A stretch of DNA of 58,014 bases from Pseudomonas sp. K2I15 (GTDB lineage: Bacteria; Pseudomonadota; Gammaproteobacteria; Pseudomonadales; Pseudomonadaceae): NCBI RefSeq assembly GCF_002204795.1, contig NZ_NIXO01000041.1, positions 1 through 58,014 of the forward strand, read 5' to 3'. Under the pieces are notes generated by a model. The model saw only the letters and a program-made list of their open reading frames with translations. It ran no database searches and was not told the DNA's origin. Every line of letters begins with the position of its first letter. The first letter of the stretch is position 1. The position numbers and the translations under genes were made by a program. This document shows positions 8,345 to 16,489 of this stretch, piece after piece.

Positions 8345-9879
8345 GACAGGCTCCCTTCTGTGGTGGTGTGGGGCGGCGCTGTAGCAGGGCGCGGCGCAGA
8401 CGGCATCGGCACCAGGCTGGCGACGTAGTCCTTGAGGGCGAAATGCCGGGTCACCTGCTTGAAGCGCCAGGTCGAGCCGGGCCACAGGGTGGTGTTCTTG
8501 CCGGTGCGCGGGTCGAGGTACCAGCTCTTGCAACCGCCGGTGGACCAGATGGTGCGCTTGAGTTTTTCCTGCAGCTTGACGTTGTAGGCCAGCTCCACCA
8601 CCGGCTTGACGTCCACCGTGGCGATGCGATGGCGCTGCATTTGCTGCAGGGCATCGAGGATGTAGGTGACCTGGGCCTCGATCATCAAAATCATCGAGTT
8701 ATGCCCCAGCCCGGTGTTGGGGCCCACGATCAGGAACAGGTTCGGATAGCCCGGCACCGTGGTGCCCAGGTAGGCATGGGCGCCGTCTTGCCAGGTGTCC
8801 ATCAGGTCGATGCCGTTGCGCCCGATGATGCAGTCACGGGGCAGGGGATCAGTGGCCTGGAAGCCGGTGCCGAAGATGATGCAATCGGCCGGGTGCTTGA
8901 TGCCGTCGGCGGTGATTACCCCGTCGGCCTCGATGCGCTGCACGTTGTCGGTCACCACCTCCACGTTGCTGCGCGACAGCGCCGGGTAATAGTCGTTGGA
9001 GATCAGCACGCGCTTGCAACCGATGGTGTAGTCCGGCGTGAGGGTCTTGCGCAGGGAAGGGCGGGCCACTTGTTTGTGCAGGTGGCGCACGGCGATTTTC
9101 TGCACCATTTTCATCAGGCTCGGGTGCAGCGCAAAGCCCACCACGCGGCCTTCCAGTGCCCAGTAAAACGCACTGCGCATCAGGCGTTGGGTGAACGGCA
9201 GGTGCTTGAAGGCCCAGCGCTCAACGGCAGAAATCGGCCGGTCGGGTTTGGGCATGATCCACGGTGGGGTGCGCTGGAACAGGTCCAGGTGGGCCACCTG
9301 CGGCGCAATCTGCGGCACGAACTGAATGGCACTGGCGCCGGTGCCGATCACCGCCACGCGTTTACCCTTCAATGAGTATTCGTGGTCCCACTGCTGGGAG
9401 TGGAAGCGCTTGCCCTTGAAGCTGTCCAGGCCGGGAATGTCCGGCAGTGCCGGGCGCGACAAGCCGCCCATCCCCGACACCAGCACCCGCGCGCTGACCT
9501 GGCGGCCATTGCTGAACGTCAGGTTCCAGCGCTGTTGCGCCTCATCAAACACCGCCTTTTCCAGGCCCATGCCAAACCGCAGGAACGGCGCGAGTTCAAA
9601 GCGCCGGGCGCATTGTTCCAGGTAGGCGCGAATCTCCGCCTGGGGCGCGAATTGCCGCGTCCAGTTAGGGTTGGGCGCAAAGGAAAACGAATAGACATGG
9701 GATTGCACGTCGCAGGCGCAACCGGGGTAGTGGTTGTCCCGCCAGGTGCCGCCGAGGGAATCCGCCTGTTCGGCAATAAAGAAATCGCTGAAGCCGGCTT
9801 CCTTGAGTTTGATCGCCATGCACAGCCCGGCAAACCCGGAGCCGATGATGGCGATGTCGACGGTGTCGTGGGCATTCAT
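8341..9879 (-). CDS. Flavin-containing Baeyer-Villiger-type monooxygenase
   Basis: 512 residues. FAD-binding GSGFAG is at about 13-18, followed by GGTW. The Baeyer-Villiger fingerprint FKGKRFHSQQWD (F-x-G-x3-H-x3-[W]-D, about 154-165) precedes the NADPH-binding GTGASA (179-184). Such enzymes insert oxygen beside a ketone to give an ester or lactone. The C-terminus has the SKSWY-like motif GGCKSWY. First gene of a leftward operon with the SDR and the di-iron-like protein, divergent from an alpha/beta hydrolase. EtaA-type class B monooxygenases are the closest remembered relatives. Confidence 0.88.
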   Translation of the reverse strand: MNAHDTVDIAIIGSGFAGLCMAIKLKEAGFSDFFIAEQADSLGGTWRDNHYPGCACDVQSHVYSFSFAPNPNWTRQFAPQAEIRAYLEQCARRFELAPFLRFGMGLEKAVFDEAQQRWNLTFSNGRQVSARVLVSGMGGLSRPALPDIPGLDSFKGKRFHSQQWDHEYSLKGKRVAVIGTGASAIQFVPQIAPQVAHLDLFQRTPPWIMPKPDRPISAVERWAFKHLPFTQRLMRSAFYWALEGRVVGFALHPSLMKMVQKIAVRHLHKQVARPSLRKTLTPDYTIGCKRVLISNDYYPALSRSNVEVVTDNVQRIEADGVITADGIKHPADCIIFGTGFQATDPLPRDCIIGRNGIDLMDTWQDGAHAYLGTTVPGYPNLFLIVGPNTGLGHNSMILMIEAQVTYILDALQQMQRHRIATVDVKPVVELAYNVKLQEKLKRTIWSTGGCKSWYLDPRTGKNTTLWPGSTWRFKQVTRHFALKDYVASLVPMPSAPRPATAPPHTTTEGSLS

Positions 9880-10184
9880 AGGCTGTCCCTCGTGGGCCGG
9901 TGGCGCCTTACGGGTTGTGACATCGGATGTGCTCCTTGTTTTTGTTTTGGCTTTTTAGATAGAACACCATTGCAAAGGAAAATTGAATTAATTATTTTAA
10001 AAAAGATTTTAAATAATCTACCTGAAAATGTCGTCTAGGCTACGACCCAGTTCCTCAAGTGCGACTTATCCGACGGACGAGAGCTTTTACGCACGCAGTT
10101 AAGGTCCAGGGTGTGGACGATGGCTGAGGTCTTGACCAATACCGGTCGGGCCGCCAGCAACGCAGGGATGCAGAGGACCGAGCT
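9880..10184. promoter_or_regulatory. Divergent intergenic region with AT-rich inverted repeats
   Basis: 305 bp between the monooxygenase operon and the alpha/beta hydrolase. The central 9960-10020 part is strongly AT-rich and has overlapping inverted repeats: AGATT-N6-AATCT at 10004-10019 and ATTATTT...AAATAAT at 9991-10017. These are candidate promoter and operator elements for one or both directions. No gene seen. Confidence 0.4.
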
Positions 10185-11183
10185 ATGGCTGTCGAGTGGG
10201 TTGTCGCTGCGGGTGTGTTTGTAGGGATAAGCGTAGTGTTGTGGGGCTTCAGTGCCCGGATGACACGGCGTATAGAAGCGGCTGTTCCGATCAACGGGCG
10301 CTTTCTGGAGATCAACGGCGAGCGCTTTCATTATGTAGACGAGGGCAAGGGCCCGCCGCTGGTGATGATCCACGGGCTGATGGGCAGCAGTCGCAACCTG
10401 ACGTACGCCTTGTCTGCCCAGTTGCGTGAGCACTTTCGGGTGATCACCCTGGATCGTCCGGGCTCGGGTTATTCCACCCGGCGTTCGGGCACCGCCGCCG
10501 ACCTGCCAGCCCAGGCCCGGCAGGTCGCGAGCTTTATCAAGACGCTGGACCTGGATAAGCCGCTGGTGCTGGGGCATTCCCTCGGCGGGGCGATTTCCCT
10601 GGCGCTGGCGCTGGACCATCCTCACATGGTGTCCGGATTGATCCTGGTGGCGCCGCTCACCCATCCCCAGCGCATGCTGCCCCTGGTGTTTATGTCGTTG
10701 GCGATACGTCCGGGATGGTTGCGGCGCTTCATGTCGCACACCCTGACCATGCCCATCGGCCTGCTGACAAAAGGCTCGGTGGTTAAGGGTGTGTTCGCTC
10801 CTGACGCCGCCCCGGAAGACTTCTCCACCCGCGGTGGCGGCTTGCTGGGCATGCGGCCCGACAACTTCCATGCGGCCTCCACCGAGATCAACCTGGTCAA
10901 CGATTTCCTGCCGGATATGGTCAAGCGCTACTCGCAGCTGACCTTGCCGATCGGGCTGATCTACGGGGCGCAGGACAAGGTGCTGGACTTTCGCAAACAC
11001 GGCCAGGCCTTGGCCAGCCTGGTGCCGGGCCTGAAGCTGCAGTTGGTGGAAGGGCGCGGGCATATGTTGCCGATCACCGCTACCGAGCGTGTCGCGGCCG
11101 TGGTCGAGCAGGTGGCCAGGCGTGTCCGGCCACCTGAAAGCGCCACGATTCTGCATCCGCCGTTTGCACTGGCGAGCAAATAA
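10185..11183 (+). CDS. Alpha/beta hydrolase, probably membrane-anchored
   Basis: 332 residues. An N-terminal hydrophobic segment (about residues 4-21) looks like a membrane anchor or uncleaved signal. The fold follows: oxyanion region VMIHGLMGS (60-68), nucleophile elbow GHSLGG with Ser about 132, an acidic residue in LIYGAQDKVLDF, and a late His in GRGHMLP. An esterase or epoxide-hydrolase-like activity is expected. It is divergent from a Baeyer-Villiger-type monooxygenase whose ester product it could cleave. The N-terminal start is supported by the anchor; its ribosome site is weak. Confidence 0.85.
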   Translation: MAVEWVVAAGVFVGISVVLWGFSARMTRRIEAAVPINGRFLEINGERFHYVDEGKGPPLVMIHGLMGSSRNLTYALSAQLREHFRVITLDRPGSGYSTRRSGTAADLPAQARQVASFIKTLDLDKPLVLGHSLGGAISLALALDHPHMVSGLILVAPLTHPQRMLPLVFMSLAIRPGWLRRFMSHTLTMPIGLLTKGSVVKGVFAPDAAPEDFSTRGGGLLGMRPDNFHAASTEINLVNDFLPDMVKRYSQLTLPIGLIYGAQDKVLDFRKHGQALASLVPGLKLQLVEGRGHMLPITATERVAAVVEQVARRVRPPESATILHPPFALASK

Positions 11184-11293
11184 TTGTGCGACTGAACTCG
11201 CGGTTCGAGCCCGTCAATGCTTGCCCTAGACACCTGACCAAACGGCTGAAAAAGAGACTGCCCGGTCACGTTCAAAAGGCTTCAAGAATTTAG

Positions 11294-11322
11294 TTGACGA
11301 CCTAACGATTCCGCGCTATTTA
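11294..11322 (+). promoter_or_regulatory. Sigma-70-like promoter before alkB
   Basis: TTGACG at 11294-11299, a 17-base spacer, and TATTTA at 11317-11322. This is a good match to a housekeeping promoter and would start transcription near 11330, inside the inverted repeat that follows. Confidence 0.5.
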
Positions 11323-11332
11323 TTTAAAAAAA

Positions 11333-11356
11333 TATTTCAATGTCTAATTTGAAATA
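11333..11356. promoter_or_regulatory. Candidate alkB operator, TATTTCAA-N8-TTGAAATA
   Basis: Perfect 8-base arms with an 8-base centre, just downstream of the predicted promoter, a position suited to repression. A further TTGAAAT copy follows at 11361-11367. The same TTTCAA-N8-TTGAA arrangement recurs upstream of fadE at 16377-16395. No alkane regulator gene is in the neighbourhood. Confidence 0.5.
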
Positions 11357-11500
11357 ATTTTTGAAATGCCTAAGAGCGAATAAAATAATGAAAAAAACGC
11401 CTTTTATCGCATGGTTGAAATCTCGGAGCAGTCACCGCTCCGTGTGCCTGTCTAGTGTTGCTTTTTGCTCCCTGCCCACCTGCCTCGTGCGGAGGCTGCC

Positions 11501-12781
11501 ATGAATCAGACCCTGGCTGCCCCGAACGTCTGGACCGACGGCAAACGCCATCTGTGGTGGCTCGGCATTATGCCGCTGGCAACCCCTTTGCTGTCTGGCT
11601 CCCTGGCCATCACCACCGGTGTACAACAACTGTGGTGGGTCGGCGTGTTGGTGATCTTCGGCCTGATCCCATTGATCGACGGCCTGCTGGGCGAAGACGT
11701 CAGCAACCCGCCGGAATCCGCCGTCAGCAACCTCGAATCCCAAAGCTACTACCGCTGGATCGTCTACATCGGCGTGCTGTTTGTCATCTCCTCGGTGGTG
11801 ATTACCGGGTGGCTGGCGGCAGGCGGCATCGACTGGGTCATCAACGGTGGCCTGCTGCACGCCACCGCTGCGTTGGACCCGTCGAGCTGGCTGTCGAAAA
11901 CCGCCGCATACATCACCGCCCGCACCCAGCTGCATGGCGAGATCACCTGGTTCACTTACCTGGGCATGGCGATGTCCACCGGCGCGGCCACCGGCATCGC
12001 CATCAACACCGCTCATGAACTGGGGCACAAACCGCGCCTGCTGGAAGTTATCCTGGCCAAGATCACCCTGGCGCCGACCTTCTACGGGCACTTCTACACC
12101 GAACACAACCGTGGCCACCACGTACGGGTCGCCACCCCGGAAGATCCGGCCAGCTCGCGGTTGGGGGAGAGCTTCTGGGCCTTCCTGCCACGCTCGGTCT
12201 GGTTCAGCGCCCGCTCGGCGTGGAACCTGGAACGTGAACGCCTGCGCAAACTCGGCCTGCCCGCCTGGCACTGGAAGAACGGCGTGCTCAGCGCCTGGAT
12301 GTACAGCGTGGTGTTGTGGGGCGCGATGATTGCCTGGTTGGGCGCAGCAGTGATTCCATTCCTGATCATCCAGGGTATCTACGGCTTCTCGCTGCTGGAA
12401 GTAGTGAACTACGTCGAACATTACGGCTTGAAACGCCAGAAGTTGCCTAATGGCCGTTATGAACGTTGCTCGCCTCGGCACTCGTGGAACAGCAATCGAA
12501 TTGTCACCAACATTTTTCTGTTCCAGCTACAGCGTCACTCTGACCATCACGCCAATCCAACCAGAAGTTATCAGTCCCTGCGTCACTTTGATGAATCGCC
12601 GCAACTGCCTTACGGTTACGCCAGTATGATTGTCTGGGCGTATGTGCCGTACTTGTGGCGACGACGGATGGACCACCGGGTACTTAATCATTATGCCGGG
12701 GACATCACCCTGACCAATCTTCAACCTTCACAGCGTTTGAAGTACTTGGAGAAGTACAGCAACACCACCAGCACCTTCTAA
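11501..12781 (+). CDS. alkB: Alkane 1-monooxygenase AlkB
   Basis: 426-residue integral-membrane non-haem di-iron hydroxylase that converts n-alkanes to 1-alkanols with electrons from rubredoxin. All histidine boxes are present: HELGH (about 172-176), EHNRGHH (201-207), NYVEHYG (303-309) and LQRHSDHH (343-350). Hydrophobic stretches at about 20-60, 86-118 and 262-300 fit the AlkB membrane topology. The ATG at 11501 is preceded by GGAGG. No rubredoxin, rubredoxin reductase or AlkS gene is nearby; those partners must lie elsewhere. It opens an alkane/fatty-acid region that continues to 24.4 kb. Confidence 0.96.
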   Translation: MNQTLAAPNVWTDGKRHLWWLGIMPLATPLLSGSLAITTGVQQLWWVGVLVIFGLIPLIDGLLGEDVSNPPESAVSNLESQSYYRWIVYIGVLFVISSVVITGWLAAGGIDWVINGGLLHATAALDPSSWLSKTAAYITARTQLHGEITWFTYLGMAMSTGAATGIAINTAHELGHKPRLLEVILAKITLAPTFYGHFYTEHNRGHHVRVATPEDPASSRLGESFWAFLPRSVWFSARSAWNLERERLRKLGLPAWHWKNGVLSAWMYSVVLWGAMIAWLGAAVIPFLIIQGIYGFSLLEVVNYVEHYGLKRQKLPNGRYERCSPRHSWNSNRIVTNIFLFQLQRHSDHHANPTRSYQSLRHFDESPQLPYGYASMIVWAYVPYLWRRRMDHRVLNHYAGDITLTNLQPSQRLKYLEKYSNTTSTF

Positions 12782-12928
12782 CGTAAAGCATTCAGTTGTA
12801 GGACGTACTCGGGATCTGTGCATCGCGCAGGTTTTTATCGCCAAGGGATTACCGATTTCGAGTACGGCTTAGTGGCGAAAAGTTTGTTTGACCCGAACAA
12901 AAATAAAATTAAGGGAAGGACCTACACC

Positions 12929-13423
12929 ATGCAAAACCCTGCCAAGTTCACGACGCACATTGTATTGGCCGCCCTGGGCCTGATTGTTTACCACCAGGCC
13001 CAGGCCGCCCGTATCGAACCCGCCGGCAGCGCGTTTACTGCCCAAGGCCCCATCAGCTTTTCCAAGGGAGCGCTGATCAGTGCGGACTGCACCATCAAGG
13101 TCGCCGGCAAGGTGGCGGCGGATGGCTCGTCGGTGAATGTCGACAAAGTCGAATTCGACGGCGGCCTCAAGTGCAGTCGGGTGGAAGCGATCAACTTGCC
13201 CTGGGTATTGGTGGCCAAAGACACCAAGAGCGGCTCGATGTCGAAGATCTCCGTCGATGTGCACGCCTTTGGTTTGGGCGGTAAGTGCGGACCTTCTACT
13301 GCCGATGGCACCTGGGATAACGCCACCGGCAAGTTGGAAGCGGCCAACGTGCCTATCGGCGAAGACTGCAAGATTAAAGCGGTGTCGATCAAGATGCCGC
13401 CGAGTTTCAAAGTTGTTGAGTAA
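12929..13423 (+). CDS. PraA/PraB-like secreted protein, first of three paralogues
   Basis: 164 residues with a signal peptide ending near AQA (MQNPAKFTTHIVLAALGLIV, then YHQAQA). The mature part has four cysteines at the same places as in the next two genes: ISADCTI, GLKCSRV, GKCGPST and EDCKIKA, including the shared CGPST motif. PraA and PraB are known in P. aeruginosa as secreted proteins that stimulate alkane use; the family assignment is by pattern and context. Start at the ATG at 12929 with AAGGGAAGGA upstream; an earlier in-frame start lacks a signal peptide. Confidence 0.75.
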   Translation: MQNPAKFTTHIVLAALGLIVYHQAQAARIEPAGSAFTAQGPISFSKGALISADCTIKVAGKVAADGSSVNVDKVEFDGGLKCSRVEAINLPWVLVAKDTKSGSMSKISVDVHAFGLGGKCGPSTADGTWDNATGKLEAANVPIGEDCKIKAVSIKMPPSFKVVE

Positions 13424-13554
13424 CAGTTGGATGTTGTAGCGGTAATTGAATTGAAATTTGGCTGGAAAGGGAAGTTCTGCAGATTCACCGTGACCTCTCG
13501 ATCATGGCCATTACCCCTGGCGAAATGACTCGCCATAACATGTGAGGAAAAATA

Positions 13555-14079
13555 ATGAAAAGCTTGAAAACCCTCGTGTCGTTGACTGCTTTGACTGTGT
13601 GCATGGGTGCTGCTTCGATGGCTAACGCTTTTAGCCTTAGTCCAATCAACAGTAATTTCACCGCGCCAGGCACGATTTCCGTTAAGTCGCCTTCGTCGCT
13701 CCAACTGCCGATCACCTGTAACGTGACTTTTACAGGGACTATCAATGGTTCCGGCGTAGCAAGCATCAACGGCGCAGCAGTATCCGGCTCCAATAGCCTG
13801 TGCAGCCTGCCTCAGATCACCGGCTTGCCATGGATCCTGACTGCGACTGGCTCGGCGGGTGGTTCTGTAACCAACGTTGGCTACAACATTACCGCATCCG
13901 GTGTGATCCCATCCCATTGCGGCCCTTCCACTATCACTGTTGGGTACAACAACACCTCTCAGGTTCTGACGGCTACCAATCAGGCTCTGGCCGGCAGTTG
14001 CACAGTGCAGAGCTTGAGCGTGACCGTTGCAAACGTTCCAGCGTCCGGTCCGGTAGTGCCAGTTGTCATCGTTCCTTGA
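13555..14079 (+). CDS. praB: Alkane oxidation activator PraB-like secreted protein
   Basis: 174 residues. Signal peptide (cleaved near MANA|FSL) followed by a small, Gly/Ser/Thr/Asn-rich beta-type domain with four conserved cysteines (LPITCNV, NSLCSLP, PSHCGPST, AGSCTVQS), suggesting two disulfides. PraB of P. aeruginosa promotes growth on hexadecane and is surface-associated or secreted. This is the best match of the three tandem copies. GAGGAAA lies before the ATG. It is 131 bp from the previous paralogue and followed by a strong hairpin at 14120-14143. Confidence 0.85.
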   Translation: MKSLKTLVSLTALTVCMGAASMANAFSLSPINSNFTAPGTISVKSPSSLQLPITCNVTFTGTINGSGVASINGAAVSGSNSLCSLPQITGLPWILTATGSAGGSVTNVGYNITASGVIPSHCGPSTITVGYNNTSQVLTATNQALAGSCTVQSLSVTVANVPASGPVVPVVIVP

Positions 14080-14119
14080 TGATGGCTTGAGAACCAAGGG
14101 CTGATCACCCGCTACAAGG

Positions 14120-14143
14120 CAGGCGCCTGTAACAAGGCGCCTG
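14120..14143. terminator. Hairpin after the second Pra gene
   Basis: CAGGCGCC-N8-GGCGCCTG, eight perfectly paired GC-rich bases, 41 bp after the praB-like stop. There is no clear T-run, so it may be an RNA stabiliser or a weak terminator that lowers expression of the third copy. Confidence 0.5.
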
Positions 14144-14191
14144 TTGCGGGGAAAACGGATTTGGACGGCGGTGCGTCCATAGGGAGGAGTG

Positions 14192-14695
14192 ATGCAATAC
14201 CTGAAGCGATACATAATAAAAACAGTATCGATTTTCGTGGTTGCATTCATGTCGTCGTTTGTATTCGGGGCAACGTTTGCGCCGCCAGGTCAGTTCCTGT
14301 CGGTCAATGGCCAGATGGTTTTCAAATCGCCGGCAACATTCCAGTCCGCGGTCACATGCGATGCTTCGTTGTATGGAGTAGTTGATGGGGATGGCGTGGC
14401 GAATATAACGACTGTTTCGCTCTCCGGAACAAACACTTTATGTCGAAAAGTTGTCGTGTCGCTTTCCGCTTGGTCTATGACGGCAGTCGGTTCGTCAAAT
14501 ATCAGTATCGGCAACACACCGTTCTCTCTATCAGGGTTTCCTTCGGGGCCTCTAAGTAACTGTGGTCCACGTACGCTGTCTGGATTTTGGACTTCGCTAC
14601 CTAATAAGTTGAATGTATTAAATCAACCACTGGCGGGATCTTGCACCATCGTATCGTTAACGGCGCAATTTACGGATCTTCACATTACTCCTTGA
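14192..14695 (+). CDS. PraB-like secreted protein, third paralogue
   Basis: 167 residues. Signal-like N-terminus (MQYLKRYIIKTVSIFVVAFM, then SSFVFGATF), then the same four-cysteine layout as its two neighbours (AVTCDAS, NTLCRKV, SNCGPRT, AGSCTIVS) and the shared LNQPLAGSC ending. Start at the ATG at 14192, since GGGAGG at 14182-14187 is well placed; a GTG one codon earlier is possible. The DNA is visibly more AT-rich than the flanking genes, suggesting older divergence or separate acquisition. Role inferred from the paralogues only. Confidence 0.75.
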   Translation: MQYLKRYIIKTVSIFVVAFMSSFVFGATFAPPGQFLSVNGQMVFKSPATFQSAVTCDASLYGVVDGDGVANITTVSLSGTNTLCRKVVVSLSAWSMTAVGSSNISIGNTPFSLSGFPSGPLSNCGPRTLSGFWTSLPNKLNVLNQPLAGSCTIVSLTAQFTDLHITP

Positions 14696-14788
14696 TGGTG
14701 AGGTCTGCGGCGGGCCGCTTTAACGATGCCAACTCGCAATACAGGGTATGCCGGTCAATCCGGAGCTGAAAATAATTAGGAGTGGCAA

Positions 14789-16204
14789 ATGAATAATAAA
14801 AAACAACACGCTCGCACATTATTGGGATTGGCAATACTGAGCGGATTAGTCGCCGCAGGTCATGCGCAGGCCGGTGGGTTTGCTACCCCGACGTTTGGTG
14901 CCGAGGGCTGGGGACGAGCGTTCGGCGGTGGTTCAATGTTCAAGGACGACCCGTCGTCGGCTTATAACAACCCGGCCGCCATGGCCTTCATTGATCACAA
15001 TATCGCCCAGTTCAACATTGACTACGCGCGCATCAATATCAAATACAAGGGCACGGCCAAGGACTACGCGGGCAATGACCCGGCTGCCGTTACCCTGGAC
15101 CCGAATACTGGTGACATGACGTCTGTACCCCGCACCGGTACTGGCGGGCAAGGTGGCTTTACGGCGTGGTTACCCACTGGATTCATGGTCATGCCCATCG
15201 GCGATCGCTTCGCCTTCGGCCTGAGCCAAGTGGTGCCAATGGGCGCGCGCACCACCTGGGATGATGACTGGATTGGCCGGGACTTTGCCGTTGACACGCG
15301 TATCGAAACCGTTGGCGTGACAGGGTCGCTTTCGTTCAAGGTCAATGATGAGTTCTCCATCGGCGGCGGTGCCATTGTTCAGCACACCAAGGGTTTCGTC
15401 AGCCAGAACATTGACTTGTATGCAGCGGCAGCGCTGGCTCCGGGTGTCGGTATTCCGTTTCCTTCGGGAGTGGGCCATTCGTTGATACGCGTCAAAGTTG
15501 ACAATACCTCGGTAGGTTGGTTTGCCGGTGTGGCTTGGAAGCCAACACTACAAGACACTCTGGGCTTGAACTACCACGCCAAGATCAAGAATAAACTTGA
15601 AGGGAAATACAACATCTACGCGGATCCAGGATCGCAGGCCCTGGTTGAGGGCGGGTTGCCGAACGCTTTGTATCCCGGGCTTAACCTTCAAATGAACGGC
15701 AACGCCACAACCCAACTGGACATCCCTGCCAACGCGTCCTTCGATTGGGTGCACCAGTTCACCGACCGCTTTACGCTGGGTGCCAGCGTTACCTGGACGC
15801 AGTGGTCATCGTTCAAAAACCTGACCTTGAAATCCGATGGCTCCACCATTGTGGCCATTCCGTATAACTACAAGGATGCCTGGATGGTCTCCCTCGGTGG
15901 CGACTACAAACTCACCGACGACTTCACTCTGCGTGCCGGTGTGGCTACGGACCAGACGCCTACCCGTAACTCCACCCGCGACCCACGTATTCCAGACGGC
16001 GACCGGATTTTCACGTCCCTGGGCTTCGGTTATAAGATCCGGGCTATCCCGGGCCTTGGAATCGACGGTTCCTACTCCCACCAGTTTGTTGAGAAGGCCA
16101 AGTTGCAGACTCATAACCAGGATCGTCTGGGCGGAGCGACCCTGGATGGCAAGGCGGACGCTTATGGGGATGTGGTCAGCCTGGGGGTCACCTACGAGTT
16201 TTGA
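14789..16204 (+). CDS. FadL/OmpP1/TodX family outer-membrane hydrophobic-substrate channel
   Basis: 471 residues. Signal peptide ends near AQAGGF, and the family opening GGFATPTFGAEGWGRAFGGG then SSAYNNPAAMAF corresponds to the FadL N-terminal hatch. A beta-barrel follows and ends in a C-terminal phenylalanine (LGVTYEF), the usual outer-membrane insertion signal. It should import long-chain fatty acids or alkanes; between alkB/pra and fadE, alkane or fatty acid uptake is the natural inference. TTAGGAG lies upstream of the ATG. An inverted repeat follows the stop. Confidence 0.9.
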   Translation: MNNKKQHARTLLGLAILSGLVAAGHAQAGGFATPTFGAEGWGRAFGGGSMFKDDPSSAYNNPAAMAFIDHNIAQFNIDYARINIKYKGTAKDYAGNDPAAVTLDPNTGDMTSVPRTGTGGQGGFTAWLPTGFMVMPIGDRFAFGLSQVVPMGARTTWDDDWIGRDFAVDTRIETVGVTGSLSFKVNDEFSIGGGAIVQHTKGFVSQNIDLYAAAALAPGVGIPFPSGVGHSLIRVKVDNTSVGWFAGVAWKPTLQDTLGLNYHAKIKNKLEGKYNIYADPGSQALVEGGLPNALYPGLNLQMNGNATTQLDIPANASFDWVHQFTDRFTLGASVTWTQWSSFKNLTLKSDGSTIVAIPYNYKDAWMVSLGGDYKLTDDFTLRAGVATDQTPTRNSTRDPRIPDGDRIFTSLGFGYKIRAIPGLGIDGSYSHQFVEKAKLQTHNQDRLGGATLDGKADAYGDVVSLGVTYEF

Positions 16205-16205
16205 T

Positions 16206-16236
16206 CTGCTGTCGCAACGCCTGTTTCCGACAGCAG
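16206..16236. terminator. Hairpin after the FadL-type gene
   Basis: Arms CTGCTGTCG and CGACAGCAG (9 bp, perfect) around a 13-base loop, starting two bases after the stop codon. No long T-run follows, so termination strength is uncertain. Confidence 0.5.
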
Positions 16237-16376
16237 TCAGCGCATCTTTCTGCCCGGTCTATAACTGGCATTGCATCGACGGGTCGCCCACGCGACCCGT
16301 TCCGATCCCTCTACCGCTAATCAACCCGGTTGACGCCCTCAGCCGTTAATTTTTTCGCCCAAGCATTAAATAAAAA

Positions 16377-16408
16377 TTTCAAAACAAAATTTGAATTTAT
16401 CTTTTCAA
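16377..16408. promoter_or_regulatory. Candidate fadE operator sharing the alkB pattern
   Basis: TTTCAA-N8-TTGAA at 16377-16395, followed after another eight bases by TTCAA at 16404-16408: three half-sites on a 13-bp repeat. The same TTTCAA-N8-TTGAA spacing precedes alkB. It sits in an AT-rich patch about 90 bp before fadE. The rest of the 285-bp gap shows only the hairpin at 16206-16236. Confidence 0.45.
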
Positions 16409-16489
16409 GTTTGTAATGTGGCTTTACCTCACAGGTCATTCCGATCTGCTTGGGCGTTGGCCGTACCCTGAATTGAGTAGAGGTATCCC

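Noticed and set aside
12988..14250. 420-codon antisense frame across the Pra genes
   Set aside because: It crosses two well-supported secreted protein genes and the gap between them; no domain was recognised.
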